A stretch of DNA of 52,891 bases, taken from Erythrobacter sp. HI0063 (GTDB taxonomy: Bacteria > Pseudomonadota > Alphaproteobacteria > Sphingomonadales > Sphingomonadaceae). The DNA lies in NCBI RefSeq assembly GCF_001635685.1, contig NZ_LWFF01000224.1, positions 1-52,891 on the forward strand. Direction: 5' to 3'. The notes beneath the pieces are model-generated. The model saw only the letters and a program-made list of their open reading frames with translations, had not been told where the DNA came from and made no database searches. Shown here piece after piece: positions 32,785-40,707 of this stretch; the first letter of the stretch is position 1; the number at the start of each line of letters is the position of its first letter. The position numbers and the translations under genes were made by a program.

Positions 32785-35484
32785 TTGTCGAAGATGGGAT
32801 ATTTGATGGCCGCCGAGGGATCGAAACTGACCGGGCGGATGCCCGCACTATTGCTGGCCGGCTCTATGCTGGCAGGCGTTCCCGGGATCGCAGCGGCGCA
32901 GGAAGCCGCCGCCGAACCGGTGGCGCAGCCAGCCACGCAGCAGGCCCAGCAGATCGTGCGCACGATCTCCGTCTCGGGCGCACAGCGGCTCGAACCGCAG
33001 ACGATCCTCTCCTACATCCAGCTGCGCCCTGGGCAGGAATGGAACCAGGTCGTGGGCGACCAGGTCCTGAAGGAACTCTACGCCACCGAATTGTTCGCCA
33101 ATGCGAGCGTCAGCTACGATAATGGTACGGTGCTGATCGAGATCGTCGAGAATCCGGTCGTCAATCGCATCATCCTGGAAGGCAATGAGCGGATCAAGGA
33201 CGACAAGATCGTCCCCGAAATCCGCCTCGCGCCGCGCCAGATCTTTACGCGCAGCAAGGTCCGGGCCGATGTCGCGCGCATCATCGAGCTCTACAAGCGC
33301 CAGGGCCGTTTCGCCGCCACGGTCGAGCCGAATATGGTGCAATTGGCGCAGAACCGCGTCGATGTCGTGTTCGAGATCAACGAAGGGCCCAAATCCAAGG
33401 TCCGCCAAATCAACATCATCGGCAACGAGGTGTTCTCGGACGGTGATCTCAAGGGCGAAATGGTAACGAAGGAGGCCCGTCTTCTTTCGATCCTCAGCTC
33501 CAACACCAGCTACGATCCGGATCGCCTCGCCTTCGACCAGGCGAAGCTGCGCGAGTTCTATCTGACCGAAGGCTATGCCGATTTCCGCGTGGTGTCCGCG
33601 GTGGCGGAGCTGACGCCCGACCGGCGCGACTTCATCATCACTTACGTGGTGGAAGAGGGCGAGCGCTACAAATTCGGCGATGTCGCCGTGGATAGCCAGC
33701 TGCGCGATTTCGACAGCGACGCGATGAGCCGCAATCTTCCGATGAAGACCGGCGAATTCTACAACGCCAAGCTGATCGAAGACACGGTCGAGCAGTTGAC
33801 CGAGCTGGCCGGATCGTTCGGCTATGCCTTCGCGGACGTCTCGCCGCGCATTTCCCGCAATCCGGAAACGCGCACGATGGACGTGAACTTCATCATCCAG
33901 GAAGCGCCACGCGTCTATGTCGAGCGAGTCGACGTGAACGGCAATACGCTGACGCAGGACAAGGTCGTGCGCCGCGAATTCCGCCTGGTCGAAGGGGATG
34001 CCTTCAGCACGCTCCAGGTCGCCCGCTCCGCAGCGCGCATCAACTCGCTGGGTTTCTTCCAGGAAGGGCTTGAAATCAATCAGGTCGAAGGCAGCGCGCC
34101 CGACCGGATAGTGCTCGAAGCCAATGTCGAGGAACAGGCGACCGGCGAATTGCAATTGTCCGCAGGCTTCTCCTCGATCGAGAACTTCATTCTCGCCGGC
34201 TCGATCCGTCAGCGCAATTTCCGCGGACGCGGCCAGACCGTGGGCCTCAGCGTCAATTACTCGCGCTACGCCCGATCGGCGGAAGCCAGCTTCTCCGAAC
34301 CCTATCTGTTCGATCGCAACATTTCGGCGGGCGTCGATGTCTATCGGCGCGATTACAGCAGTTTCAATTTCAATCGCAGTGATCGCAACACCACCTACAA
34401 GCAGGCGACCACCGGATTCTCGCTGCGCGCGGGCGTTCCGTTGACCGAATACAGCTCGCTCATCGGCAGCTACACGCTCAATTACGACGACGTTACCCTT
34501 GATGAGAATCAGTTCTTCTCTGACCTCAATGGCGATGGCGTGCGTGAATGCGATCCCTTCCGCGCCGGACGCTATCTATGTGAAGCGATCGGCCAGCGGA
34601 CGAGCTCGATCCTCGGCCTCAGCTTCAATCTGGATGCCACCGACAGCCGCCTGCGCCCGACGCGTGGCCGGAACCTGTCGCTGACCGCGCAATATGCGGG
34701 GCTCGGCGGGTCGGTCGAATATCTCAGCATTCGCGGGCGCGCAGGCCAGTACTGGCCGCTTGGCGGCGGCTTCGTCTTCTCGCTGACGGCGGAAGGCGGG
34801 GCGATCCGCGGTTTCCGTGACGAGGACGGCGACGGCACCAACGATGTCCGCCTGACGGACCGCTTCTTCCTCGGATCGCCGCAGATCCGCGGCTTCGACA
34901 TTCGCGGCGTCGGCCCGCGCGTGCTGCGCCGCCCCATCATGGCGGGTGAAGACGGCAATCCGGTCGTGATCACCGAACGCGACCGGATTCAGGACGATGC
35001 GATCGGGGGCACGGCCTATTATCTCGGACGGGCGGAAATCGATATTCCGCTGGGTAGCGGCGCGCGTTCGCTGGGCCTGCGTCCGTCGGTGTTCGTCGAT
35101 ATCGGCGCGGTCTTCAATGTCGAGGATCCGGTGCTGATCCAGAATCCGTTCGGAGCGGAGCGGTTCTTCCCGGAGAGAAACGCGGACGGCGTACCCCTGT
35201 ATTTCAACAATCAGGGCACGCCGGAAAACCGAGAAGACGACGTTACCCTCGCAATTCCTGACGGTCAGGCCATTCCAGACGGTTTCGTTGCACTAGGCCA
35301 GGGTACCAACGCATTCGAAGAAGTCTTCCTCGGCGACACGCCCAGCCCGCGCATCTCCGTCGGTGTCGGGGTCAACTGGAACTCGCCCTTCGGCCCGTTC
35401 CGTATCGATCTCGCCTATGCCCTGAAGAAGGTCGAAGGCGACGACACCAAACTCTTTTCCTTCAACGTAGGAACGCAATTCTGA
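32785..35484 (+). CDS. bamA: Outer membrane protein assembly factor BamA
   Basis: The 899-residue protein has a signal peptide (ALLLAGSMLAGVPGIAAAQ), five POTRA repeats over about residues 55-400 (first: VRTISVSGAQRLEPQTI), and a C-terminal barrel with the lid-loop motif IRGF (PQIRGFDIRGVGPRV) and the final strand FSFNVGTQF ending in Phe. It folds outer-membrane proteins. Barrel loops hold DLNGDG (residues 580-585), two Cys (589 and 599) and DEDGDGTND (679-687), which look like calcium-binding loops. The start at a TTG is uncertain; ATGs at 32794 and 32806 would also keep the signal peptide. Confidence 0.96.
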   Translation: MSKMGYLMAAEGSKLTGRMPALLLAGSMLAGVPGIAAAQEAAAEPVAQPATQQAQQIVRTISVSGAQRLEPQTILSYIQLRPGQEWNQVVGDQVLKELYATELFANASVSYDNGTVLIEIVENPVVNRIILEGNERIKDDKIVPEIRLAPRQIFTRSKVRADVARIIELYKRQGRFAATVEPNMVQLAQNRVDVVFEINEGPKSKVRQINIIGNEVFSDGDLKGEMVTKEARLLSILSSNTSYDPDRLAFDQAKLREFYLTEGYADFRVVSAVAELTPDRRDFIITYVVEEGERYKFGDVAVDSQLRDFDSDAMSRNLPMKTGEFYNAKLIEDTVEQLTELAGSFGYAFADVSPRISRNPETRTMDVNFIIQEAPRVYVERVDVNGNTLTQDKVVRREFRLVEGDAFSTLQVARSAARINSLGFFQEGLEINQVEGSAPDRIVLEANVEEQATGELQLSAGFSSIENFILAGSIRQRNFRGRGQTVGLSVNYSRYARSAEASFSEPYLFDRNISAGVDVYRRDYSSFNFNRSDRNTTYKQATTGFSLRAGVPLTEYSSLIGSYTLNYDDVTLDENQFFSDLNGDGVRECDPFRAGRYLCEAIGQRTSSILGLSFNLDATDSRLRPTRGRNLSLTAQYAGLGGSVEYLSIRGRAGQYWPLGGGFVFSLTAEGGAIRGFRDEDGDGTNDVRLTDRFFLGSPQIRGFDIRGVGPRVLRRPIMAGEDGNPVVITERDRIQDDAIGGTAYYLGRAEIDIPLGSGARSLGLRPSVFVDIGAVFNVEDPVLIQNPFGAERFFPERNADGVPLYFNNQGTPENREDDVTLAIPDGQAIPDGFVALGQGTNAFEEVFLGDTPSPRISVGVGVNWNSPFGPFRIDLAYALKKVEGDDTKLFSFNVGTQF

Positions 35485-36170
35485 TGAACACGATTTCGAA
35501 GATTCTCGCCGGCGCCAGCCTTGCCGCCGCTTCCTTGACCGCACTGCCTGCCAGCGCGCAGGTGACGGGCTCCATCGGCGTCGTCGGTGCGCCGGGCGTG
35601 GTCGCTTCGACCAACGCCTTCCGCACAGCCTATCAGCAGATCGGCACCACCTTCCAAGCGCAGTCGACGCAGATCCAGCAGAAGAACCAGCAGGTGCAGA
35701 CCCTGCTGCAGCAGCTCGACACGAACAATGACGGCAATCTGGACGAGGCCGAGCAGCGCGCCGCGCAGACCGCGCCGCAGGCCCAGCAGATCCAGACGCT
35801 GGAAACCGAAGTCGCTCAGCTGACCAATCAGATAGAAGCGGCGCGCGTCTATGCGATCGAGCAGATCCTGCGCCAGTACGGTGCTGCCATTCAGGACGTG
35901 CAGCAGCAGAACAATCTGCAGGTCATCCTGGACCGCGATGCGGTGGTGACGGCGCAGCCCGCCGCCTTCATCGACGAAAAGGTGGTCGCCGCGCTCAACA
36001 CCCGCGCGCCCAGCGTTCAGATCACGCCTCCGCAGGGTTGGCAGCCGAGCCAGCAGGCAGTGAACATGTACCAGCAGATCACCCAGATCCTGATGGTGGC
36101 CAATGCTCGCCGTCAGGCCGAACAGCAGGGCCAGGCGCAGCCGGCCCAGCAGCAGCCGACCGGCCGCTAA
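35484..36170 (+). CDS. skp: OmpH/Skp family periplasmic chaperone with EF-hand-like loop
   Basis: The 228-residue protein has a signal peptide (ends LPASA-QV, residue 25), the OmpH pattern [20 protein letters not shown], a Gln-rich coiled-coil middle (residues 55-135) and the trimerisation region with [16 protein letters not shown]. Inside the coiled coil, residues 79-90 ([12 protein letters not shown]) fit the EF-hand calcium loop exactly at positions 1, 3, 5, 6, 8 and 12. It ends in a Gln/Pro-rich tail. Skp carries outer-membrane proteins to Bam. It overlaps the bamA stop by one base (TGATG). E. coli Skp is about 160 residues, so this one is long. Confidence 0.88.
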   Translation: MNTISKILAGASLAAASLTALPASAQVTGSIGVVGAPGVVASTNAFRTAYQQIGTTFQAQSTQIQQKNQQVQTLLQQLDTNNDGNLDEAEQRAAQTAPQAQQIQTLETEVAQLTNQIEAARVYAIEQILRQYGAAIQDVQQQNNLQVILDRDAVVTAQPAAFIDEKVVAALNTRAPSVQITPPQGWQPSQQAVNMYQQITQILMVANARRQAEQQGQAQPAQQQPTGR

Positions 36171-36193
36171 GCGAATACGGGCAGGGGATAGCG

Positions 36194-36682
36194 ATGAGCG
36201 ACAGCGCGAACGACACGAGCGGGAACGGCGGGGCGACGAGCCTCGACATCGTGCAGGTGCTGAAAGCGCTGCCGCATCGCTATCCCATGCTCCTGGTCGA
36301 CCGGGTCCAGAGCCTGGTTCGCGACGAGCGAATCCATGCGATCAAGGCGGTCAGCTTCAACGAGGATTTCTTCCAGGGCCATTTCCCCGGCGCGCCGATC
36401 ATGCCCGGCGTGCTCCAGATCGAAGCGCTGGCGCAGGCCGCCGGCGTGCTCGCGGTCGAAAGCCTCGACCTCGCCGGATCGGGCAAGCTCGTCTATTTCA
36501 TGGCGATCGAGAACGCCAAGTTCCGCAGCCCGGTCACGCCGGGTGTGCTGCTCGATCTCAAGGCTGAATTCGTCCAGAAGCGCGCGCGCGTGTGCAAATT
36601 CGCGGGCGAAGCGAGCGTCAACGGGAAAGTTACCTGCGAGGTCAATTTCACGGCCATGATTGCAGACGCGCCGGACGCCTAG
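36194..36682 (+). CDS. fabZ: 3-hydroxyacyl-ACP dehydratase FabZ
   Basis: The 162-residue protein has the FabZ pattern: [17 protein letters not shown], the catalytic His63 in [15 protein letters not shown] and Glu77 in LQIEALAQ. It removes water in each fatty acid elongation cycle. About 18 Ser/Asn/Gly-rich residues precede the domain. In enterobacteria lpxD lies between skp and fabZ, and lpxA follows; neither is here. The ATG at 36194 follows a ggggata ribosome site. Confidence 0.96.
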   Translation: MSDSANDTSGNGGATSLDIVQVLKALPHRYPMLLVDRVQSLVRDERIHAIKAVSFNEDFFQGHFPGAPIMPGVLQIEALAQAAGVLAVESLDLAGSGKLVYFMAIENAKFRSPVTPGVLLDLKAEFVQKRARVCKFAGEASVNGKVTCEVNFTAMIADAPDA

Positions 36683-36731
36683 CGTCCTGATTTCCGTCCG
36701 CGCGCTGCGGACCGGTTTTCGACGACGATAC

Positions 36732-36759
36732 TTGCAAATTCGGCGCGTCGCTGTATGGG
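36732..36759 (+). promoter_or_regulatory. Possible rpmE promoter
   Basis: TTGCAA at 36732-36737 and TATGGG at 36754-36759, with 16 bases between, lie 65 bases before the rpmE ATG. A weak 6-bp hairpin followed by ggttttc near 36694-36719 precedes it and may end fabZ transcripts. Both are inferred from consensus only. Confidence 0.35.
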
Positions 36760-36823
36760 GCGCGTCTCTCTTACAAACAGCTGGACCGGTCGGAACCGTT
36801 CCGAAGCTCGAAGGACATATGCC

Positions 36824-37048
36824 ATGAAGGCCGATGCGCACCCCCAGTATCACATGATCACCGTCAAGATGACCGACGGCACCGAGTTCCAGACCCGCTC
36901 CACTTGGGGCAAGGAAGGCGACACGCTGACGCTCGACATCGACCCGACGAGCCACCCGGCCTGGACCGGCGGCAAGCAGCAGCTTCAGGAAGGTGGCCGA
37001 GTCGCCGCGTTCAACAAGCGCTTCGGCGGTCTCAGCCTCAAGAAGTAA
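36824..37048 (+). CDS. rpmE: 50S ribosomal protein L31
   Basis: The 74-residue protein fits L31: [49 protein letters not shown] and [12 protein letters not shown]. No Cys is present, so this is the zinc-free type; the sites usually holding Cys are replaced. A clear terminator follows 35 bases after the stop, so the gene is probably a separate unit. The ATG at 36824 follows a gaagga-like ribosome site. Confidence 0.96.
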   Translation: MKADAHPQYHMITVKMTDGTEFQTRSTWGKEGDTLTLDIDPTSHPAWTGGKQQLQEGGRVAAFNKRFGGLSLKK

Positions 37049-37082
37049 GCGCGGGCTTTCTCTGCGAGATCAGACAAGATCA

Positions 37083-37114
37083 AAAAAGGGCGGTCCTGCG
37101 GGGCCGCCCTTTTC
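37083..37114 (+). terminator. Rho-independent terminator after rpmE
   Basis: A 9-bp stem with one T-G pair (gggcggtcc with gggccgccc) is preceded by six A and followed by tttt. The flanking A and T runs mean it may work for both rpmE and the convergent oxygenase gene. Confidence 0.88.
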
Positions 37115-37129
37115 GTATGCGTCATATTC

Positions 37130-37765
37130 TCACCAGCCCCACGGCTTCTCGCGATACCATTTGGTGATCACGTATTTGACGCCCTTGCGCACCTTCATGC
37201 CGTGGTGGATCGTGTTGGGGTTAGGGCGCAGATCGGGACGGCGGTTGTTCCAGCACACCAGCTTGCCGGTCCCGGGCTGAAAGCTTTTGCGGATCGCCTT
37301 GAAACGCGTCGCGCCGCCGGATTCGACTTCGTTCAGATACACCATGAAGGTCCAGGTCCGCTGGCCCGCGACCGAGCAGTATTTCTCGTAATCCTGGCCG
37401 TCGGGATTGAACCAGTCGCAATGCGGCTTGAACTCCTGCCCGACATCGTAACGCTGGCCCTGCAGAGGTTCTCCGTAAGCGGGATCGATTCCGCTGAGCG
37501 CTGCGAGTTTCGCCTCCATCGCGATGGTCGCGGGATCGTCGGGCGGAAGGTCGCAGGTTTCGCTGGTGCGGAAATAATCGTCGCCATTGGGATCGGCCAG
37601 GGTGGAAGGGCGCCGATTGGTCTCGATCCGATCGATCAGATTCGCGCACAGATCCGGCTCCGCGAACCCGCGCAACTGGAACAGATCGAGTTTGTCGGTG
37701 GGGACGCGCTGCGCCCCTTCATGGTCGAGAATGGTCTTCGCGCTAGAATCGCCTGGGCCCGTCAT
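37130..37765 (-). CDS. 2OG-Fe(II) dioxygenase, prolyl 4-hydroxylase-like (second copy)
   Basis: The 211-residue protein has the P4Hc motifs: HxD at His115/Asp117 (KPHCDWFNPDG), TWTFMVYLNEVESGGAT, and the distal His (HHGMKV, residues 187-188) with the Lys of VRKGVKYVITKWYRE taking the 2-oxoglutarate position. It differs clearly from the enzyme at 15662-16363 and is closer to eukaryotic-type prolyl 4-hydroxylase alpha catalytic domains. The substrate is unknown. The ATG at 37763-37765 is chosen; upstream codons in the frame would run through the tRNA-His gene. Confidence 0.88.
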   Translation of the reverse strand: MTGPGDSSAKTILDHEGAQRVPTDKLDLFQLRGFAEPDLCANLIDRIETNRRPSTLADPNGDDYFRTSETCDLPPDDPATIAMEAKLAALSGIDPAYGEPLQGQRYDVGQEFKPHCDWFNPDGQDYEKYCSVAGQRTWTFMVYLNEVESGGATRFKAIRKSFQPGTGKLVCWNNRRPDLRPNPNTIHHGMKVRKGVKYVITKWYREKPWGW

Positions 37766-37923
37766 GACATGCGACCATATGCAAACGCCCGGGCGGGGCA
37801 AGCCGGTTGCAGTGCCCTTTCCAAGTGCTTGCAAGATAGTTGCGTTGGCATTGGCTTTGACGCGATTTTTCCTTTGCTTTCGAAGCATCGTGTGCAACAG
37901 GCGCGTGCGTGTCGTTCGGTCCC

Positions 37924-37951
37924 TTGACGGGCCGACGCGGCGCAGTATCAG
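37924..37951 (+). promoter_or_regulatory. Probable tRNA-His promoter
   Basis: TTGACG (37924-37929) and TATCAG (37946-37951) are separated by 16 bases and end 41 bases before the tRNA. This fits a sigma-70-type promoter and a short 5' leader. Confidence 0.45.
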
Positions 37952-37992
37952 CCCCGGTTCGCGGTTCGGATCCGTCCGGACCCAGGGTATGT

Positions 37993-38070
37993 GGCGATCG
38001 TAGCTCAGTTGGTCAGAGCGCCGGTTTGTGGTACCGGAGGTCGCGGGTTCAAACCCCGTCGATCGCCCCA
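37993..38070 (+). tRNA. tRNA-His (anticodon GTG)
   Basis: The acceptor gcgatcg (37994-38000) pairs with cgatcgc (38060-38066). The extra G at 37993 faces C at 38067, the G-1:C73 pair unique to tRNA-His. The anticodon GTG is at 38028-38030 in a stem ccggt/accgg, and CCA is encoded at 38068-38070. A dehydrogenase gene starts 37 bases later. Confidence 0.97.
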
Positions 38071-38107
38071 TTTCCTTCCTTTTTGCGTGTAACGGGGCAT
38101 TGGCAGC

Positions 38108-39172
38108 ATGACCGCATTCTGGACCGAGCCGGACTATGACGACCACGAATTGGTCGAAGTGGTGCGTGAACCGAAATCGGGCCTCACGGCGATCATCGCG
38201 GTCCATTCCAGCCATCTCGGCCCGGGCGCGGGCGGCACGCGGTTCTGGCACTATGCCGAACCCAAGAATGCCATGCGCGACGCGCTGCGCCTCAGCCGGG
38301 GCATGAGCTACAAGAACGCGATGGCGGGCCTGCCCATGGGCGGCGGCAAGGCCGTGATTCTGGCCGACGACAAGGGCACCAAGACACCCGAAATGCTCAC
38401 TGCCTTCGCCGATGCGGTCGAGGCGCTGGGAGGGCGTTACGTTACGGCGGAAGATGTCGGCATCAGCGAAGCCGACATGGCCCGCGTTGCCGAGCGCACG
38501 CAATACGTCTCCGGCCTCCCTGTCGAGGGCAAGGATGCGGCGGGCGGCGATCCCGGCCCGTTCACTGCGATGGGAATCTATCACGGCATCAAGGCGGCGG
38601 TGCGCCACAAATTGGGCAAGGATTCGCTCGACGGCGTGCATGTCGCGATCCAGGGCACGGGCAGCGTCGGCGGCGGTGTCGCGCGTCTGCTTGCCAAGGA
38701 CGGAGCCAGGCTCACGCTGGCCGATATCGACGCCGCGCGCGCCGAAGCGCTCGCCCGCGAACTGGGCGGCAAAGCGGTCGCATCAGACGCGATCATGAGC
38801 GTATCGTGCGAAGTTTTCAGCCCCAACGCATTGGGCGCGATTCTCGACGACGAGGGCATCGCGCGGCTCGATTGCAAGATCGTGGCGGGCGGGGCGAATA
38901 ACCAGCTCGCGCGCGCCCATCACGGGCCGATGCTGGCGGAGCGCGGCATCCTCTACGCGCCCGATTACGTTATCAACGCCGGCGGGATCATCTCGGTAAC
39001 GCTCGAATATCTCGCGCGGACCGATGGACAGGCTTGCGACATCAACGACGTGCGAGAGCGCATCGCGACGATTCCCGGGCGGCTGGAGCAGATCTGGCAG
39101 GAAAGCGACCGATCCGGCGTTTCACCCGATCAGGTAGCCGACCGCATGGCTCAGGAGCTTATCGGACGGTAA
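38108..39172 (+). CDS. Glu/Leu/Phe/Val dehydrogenase family protein (leucine dehydrogenase-like)
   Basis: The 354-residue protein has the dimerisation domain with AGLPMGGGKAVILAD containing the catalytic Lys81, TAEDVGISEADMA, and a Rossmann fold with AIQGTGSVGGGVARLLA (G183 onward), then APDYVINAGGIISV. Length and motifs match leucine or valine dehydrogenases, which oxidatively deaminate branched-chain amino acids using NAD. The specificity cannot be fixed by eye; phenylalanine dehydrogenase is possible. It is alone between tRNA-His and the ccm operon. Confidence 0.88.
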   Translation: MTAFWTEPDYDDHELVEVVREPKSGLTAIIAVHSSHLGPGAGGTRFWHYAEPKNAMRDALRLSRGMSYKNAMAGLPMGGGKAVILADDKGTKTPEMLTAFADAVEALGGRYVTAEDVGISEADMARVAERTQYVSGLPVEGKDAAGGDPGPFTAMGIYHGIKAAVRHKLGKDSLDGVHVAIQGTGSVGGGVARLLAKDGARLTLADIDAARAEALARELGGKAVASDAIMSVSCEVFSPNALGAILDDEGIARLDCKIVAGGANNQLARAHHGPMLAERGILYAPDYVINAGGIISVTLEYLARTDGQACDINDVRERIATIPGRLEQIWQESDRSGVSPDQVADRMAQELIGR

Positions 39173-39293
39173 TCTCGGCGCAGGGGGCGCCGGCGCCGCC
39201 ATCCGGCCTCGATTTAGCGACCCTCGGCGAAGTCTCGCCGCGCTTAGCAAACTGTGTGATGCACTGTGCCCAGCGCGTCGGCGACGAGACAGC

Positions 39294-40097
39294 ATGACGA
39301 TTTGTGCCGATCCCATGAAGCCGGACTTGCCCCCCGGCTCCGCGCCTGCCAAAGGCCTTGCGGATAAATCACCCATGCATGTCTTCGCCAATCCCAAGCG
39401 CTTCCTGTCGCTGGCGCAGTGGCTCACGCCGCTGTTGCTCGTGAGCGGCGTGGTATTGGCAGGCGGAGCGCTGGCATGGGGGCTGTTCGTGGTCCCGCCC
39501 GACCGATTGATGGGCGAGACGGTCCGCATTCTCTTTCTTCACGTACCCACCGCCTGGCTCGGCATGGGCGGGTGGAGCGCCATCGCGCTCTCCAGTCTCG
39601 TCTATCTCGTCTGGCGCCACCCTCTGGCCGCGCTTGCTGCGCGGGCGGCGGCGGTGCCGGGCCTTGTGTTCACTCTGATCTGTCTCATTACGGGTTCGAT
39701 CTGGGGCAGGCCCACCTGGGGGACGTGGTGGGTTTGGGATGGTCGGCTGACCAGCATGCTGGTGCTGGCATTCCTCTACGTCGCCTATATCGCGCTGGCC
39801 CAGGCTGCCGAGCGCGAAGGTGTGAGCGCACGGATACCCGCCATTTTCGGCCTGCTGGGCGCAGTCAATATCCCGATCATCAATCGCAGCGTGGTGTGGT
39901 GGAATTCGCTGCACCAGCCGCCGAGCATTACGATGGGGCGCAGTTCCATCGATGCCGCCTTCCTCACGCCTTTGCTGGTCAGCGTGCTGGGCTTCTCGCT
40001 GCTGTTCGGCGCAGTCGTGTTGATGCGAATGCGCGCTCTGTTGGCGGACACGCAGGCCGAGGCCCGGTTGCGGCGCCGGGCGATGGAGGCGGCGTGA
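39294..40097 (+). CDS. ccmC: Heme exporter/handling protein CcmC
   Basis: The protein of up to 267 residues has six hydrophobic helices and the WWD heme-handling motif WGRPTWGTWWVWDGRLTS. The His residues in LFLHVPTAW and WWNSLHQPP are the expected heme ligands. CcmC loads heme onto CcmE in the inner membrane. The long start at 39294 adds about 27 residues to the usual form; the ATG at 39375 (MHVFANPKRF) gives the family-typical 240 residues and may be correct. It is the first gene of a seven-gene unit. Confidence 0.94.
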   Translation: MTICADPMKPDLPPGSAPAKGLADKSPMHVFANPKRFLSLAQWLTPLLLVSGVVLAGGALAWGLFVVPPDRLMGETVRILFLHVPTAWLGMGGWSAIALSSLVYLVWRHPLAALAARAAAVPGLVFTLICLITGSIWGRPTWGTWWVWDGRLTSMLVLAFLYVAYIALAQAAEREGVSARIPAIFGLLGAVNIPIINRSVVWWNSLHQPPSITMGRSSIDAAFLTPLLVSVLGFSLLFGAVVLMRMRALLADTQAEARLRRRAMEAA

Positions 40098-40237
40098 TGC
40101 GCGAGGCGCTCGACCAGTGGGACTTCGTGATCGCGGCTTATGCCGTCGGGCTGCTGGGGACGGTCGCCATGCTCGTCTGGAGCTGGCTGGCGATGCGCCG
40201 GGCGGAACGGCGGCGGGACGAGGTGCGCCGCCGATGA
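40097..40237 (+). CDS. ccmD: Heme exporter protein CcmD
   Basis: The 46-residue protein has one helix (DFVIAAYAVGLLGTVAMLVW) and a basic Arg-rich tail, the normal layout of CcmD. It stabilises the CcmC-CcmE complex. Its ATG overlaps the ccmC stop (TGATG) and its stop overlaps ccmE (ATGA). Its size and place in the operon decide the call. Confidence 0.88.
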   Translation: MREALDQWDFVIAAYAVGLLGTVAMLVWSWLAMRRAERRRDEVRRR

Positions 40238-40707
40238 GCGCGCGGTTCAAGCCCAAGCACCAACGGCTGGTGCTCGCTCTGATCGCGCTTGCCGTGCTGA
40301 TCGCAGCGGGCCTGCTCGCGGCCTATGCGCTGCGCAGCCAGGCGAGCTATTTCTATCTGCCCGAGCAGATGCGCGACGATCCGCCGGAGATCGGGCAGGC
40401 AGTCCGCCTGGGCGGCATGGTGCAGCAGGGATCGCTCAGCACGCTTTCCGACGGTGTGACCGTGGCCTTTACCGTCACCGGACGGGAAGAATCCGCCATC
40501 CCCGTGCGCTTCACGGGCATCCTGCCCGATCTGTTCGTGGAAGGATCGGGCGTGGTCGCGGAAGGCAGGCTGAGCCCCGATGGGACGTTCATTGCCGACA
40601 ATCTCCTCGCGAAGCATGACGAGAATTACATGCCGCGCGAATTGGAGGGCATGAGCGAAGGGCAGGCCGCCGAAATGGCCGAGGAAACCACTGTGGGCCT
40701 GCAATGA
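40234..40707 (+). CDS. ccmE: Cytochrome c-type biogenesis heme chaperone CcmE
   Basis: The 157-residue protein has an N-terminal anchor (VLALIALAVLIAAGLLAAYA) and a periplasmic OB fold with FYLPEQMRDDPP, VRLGGMVQQGSL and the heme-binding His128 in AKHDENYMP with Tyr132. CcmE carries heme covalently from CcmC to CcmF. Both ends overlap neighbours by 4 bases, and the start at 40234 is set by the ccmD overlap. Confidence 0.95.
   Translation: MSARFKPKHQRLVLALIALAVLIAAGLLAAYALRSQASYFYLPEQMRDDPPEIGQAVRLGGMVQQGSLSTLSDGVTVAFTVTGREESAIPVRFTGILPDLFVEGSGVVAEGRLSPDGTFIADNLLAKHDENYMPRELEGMSEGQAAEMAEETTVGLQ

Noticed and set aside
37766-38641. Upstream extension of the second oxygenase on the minus strand
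   Set aside because: It would read through the tRNA-His gene and into the dehydrogenase gene in antisense.
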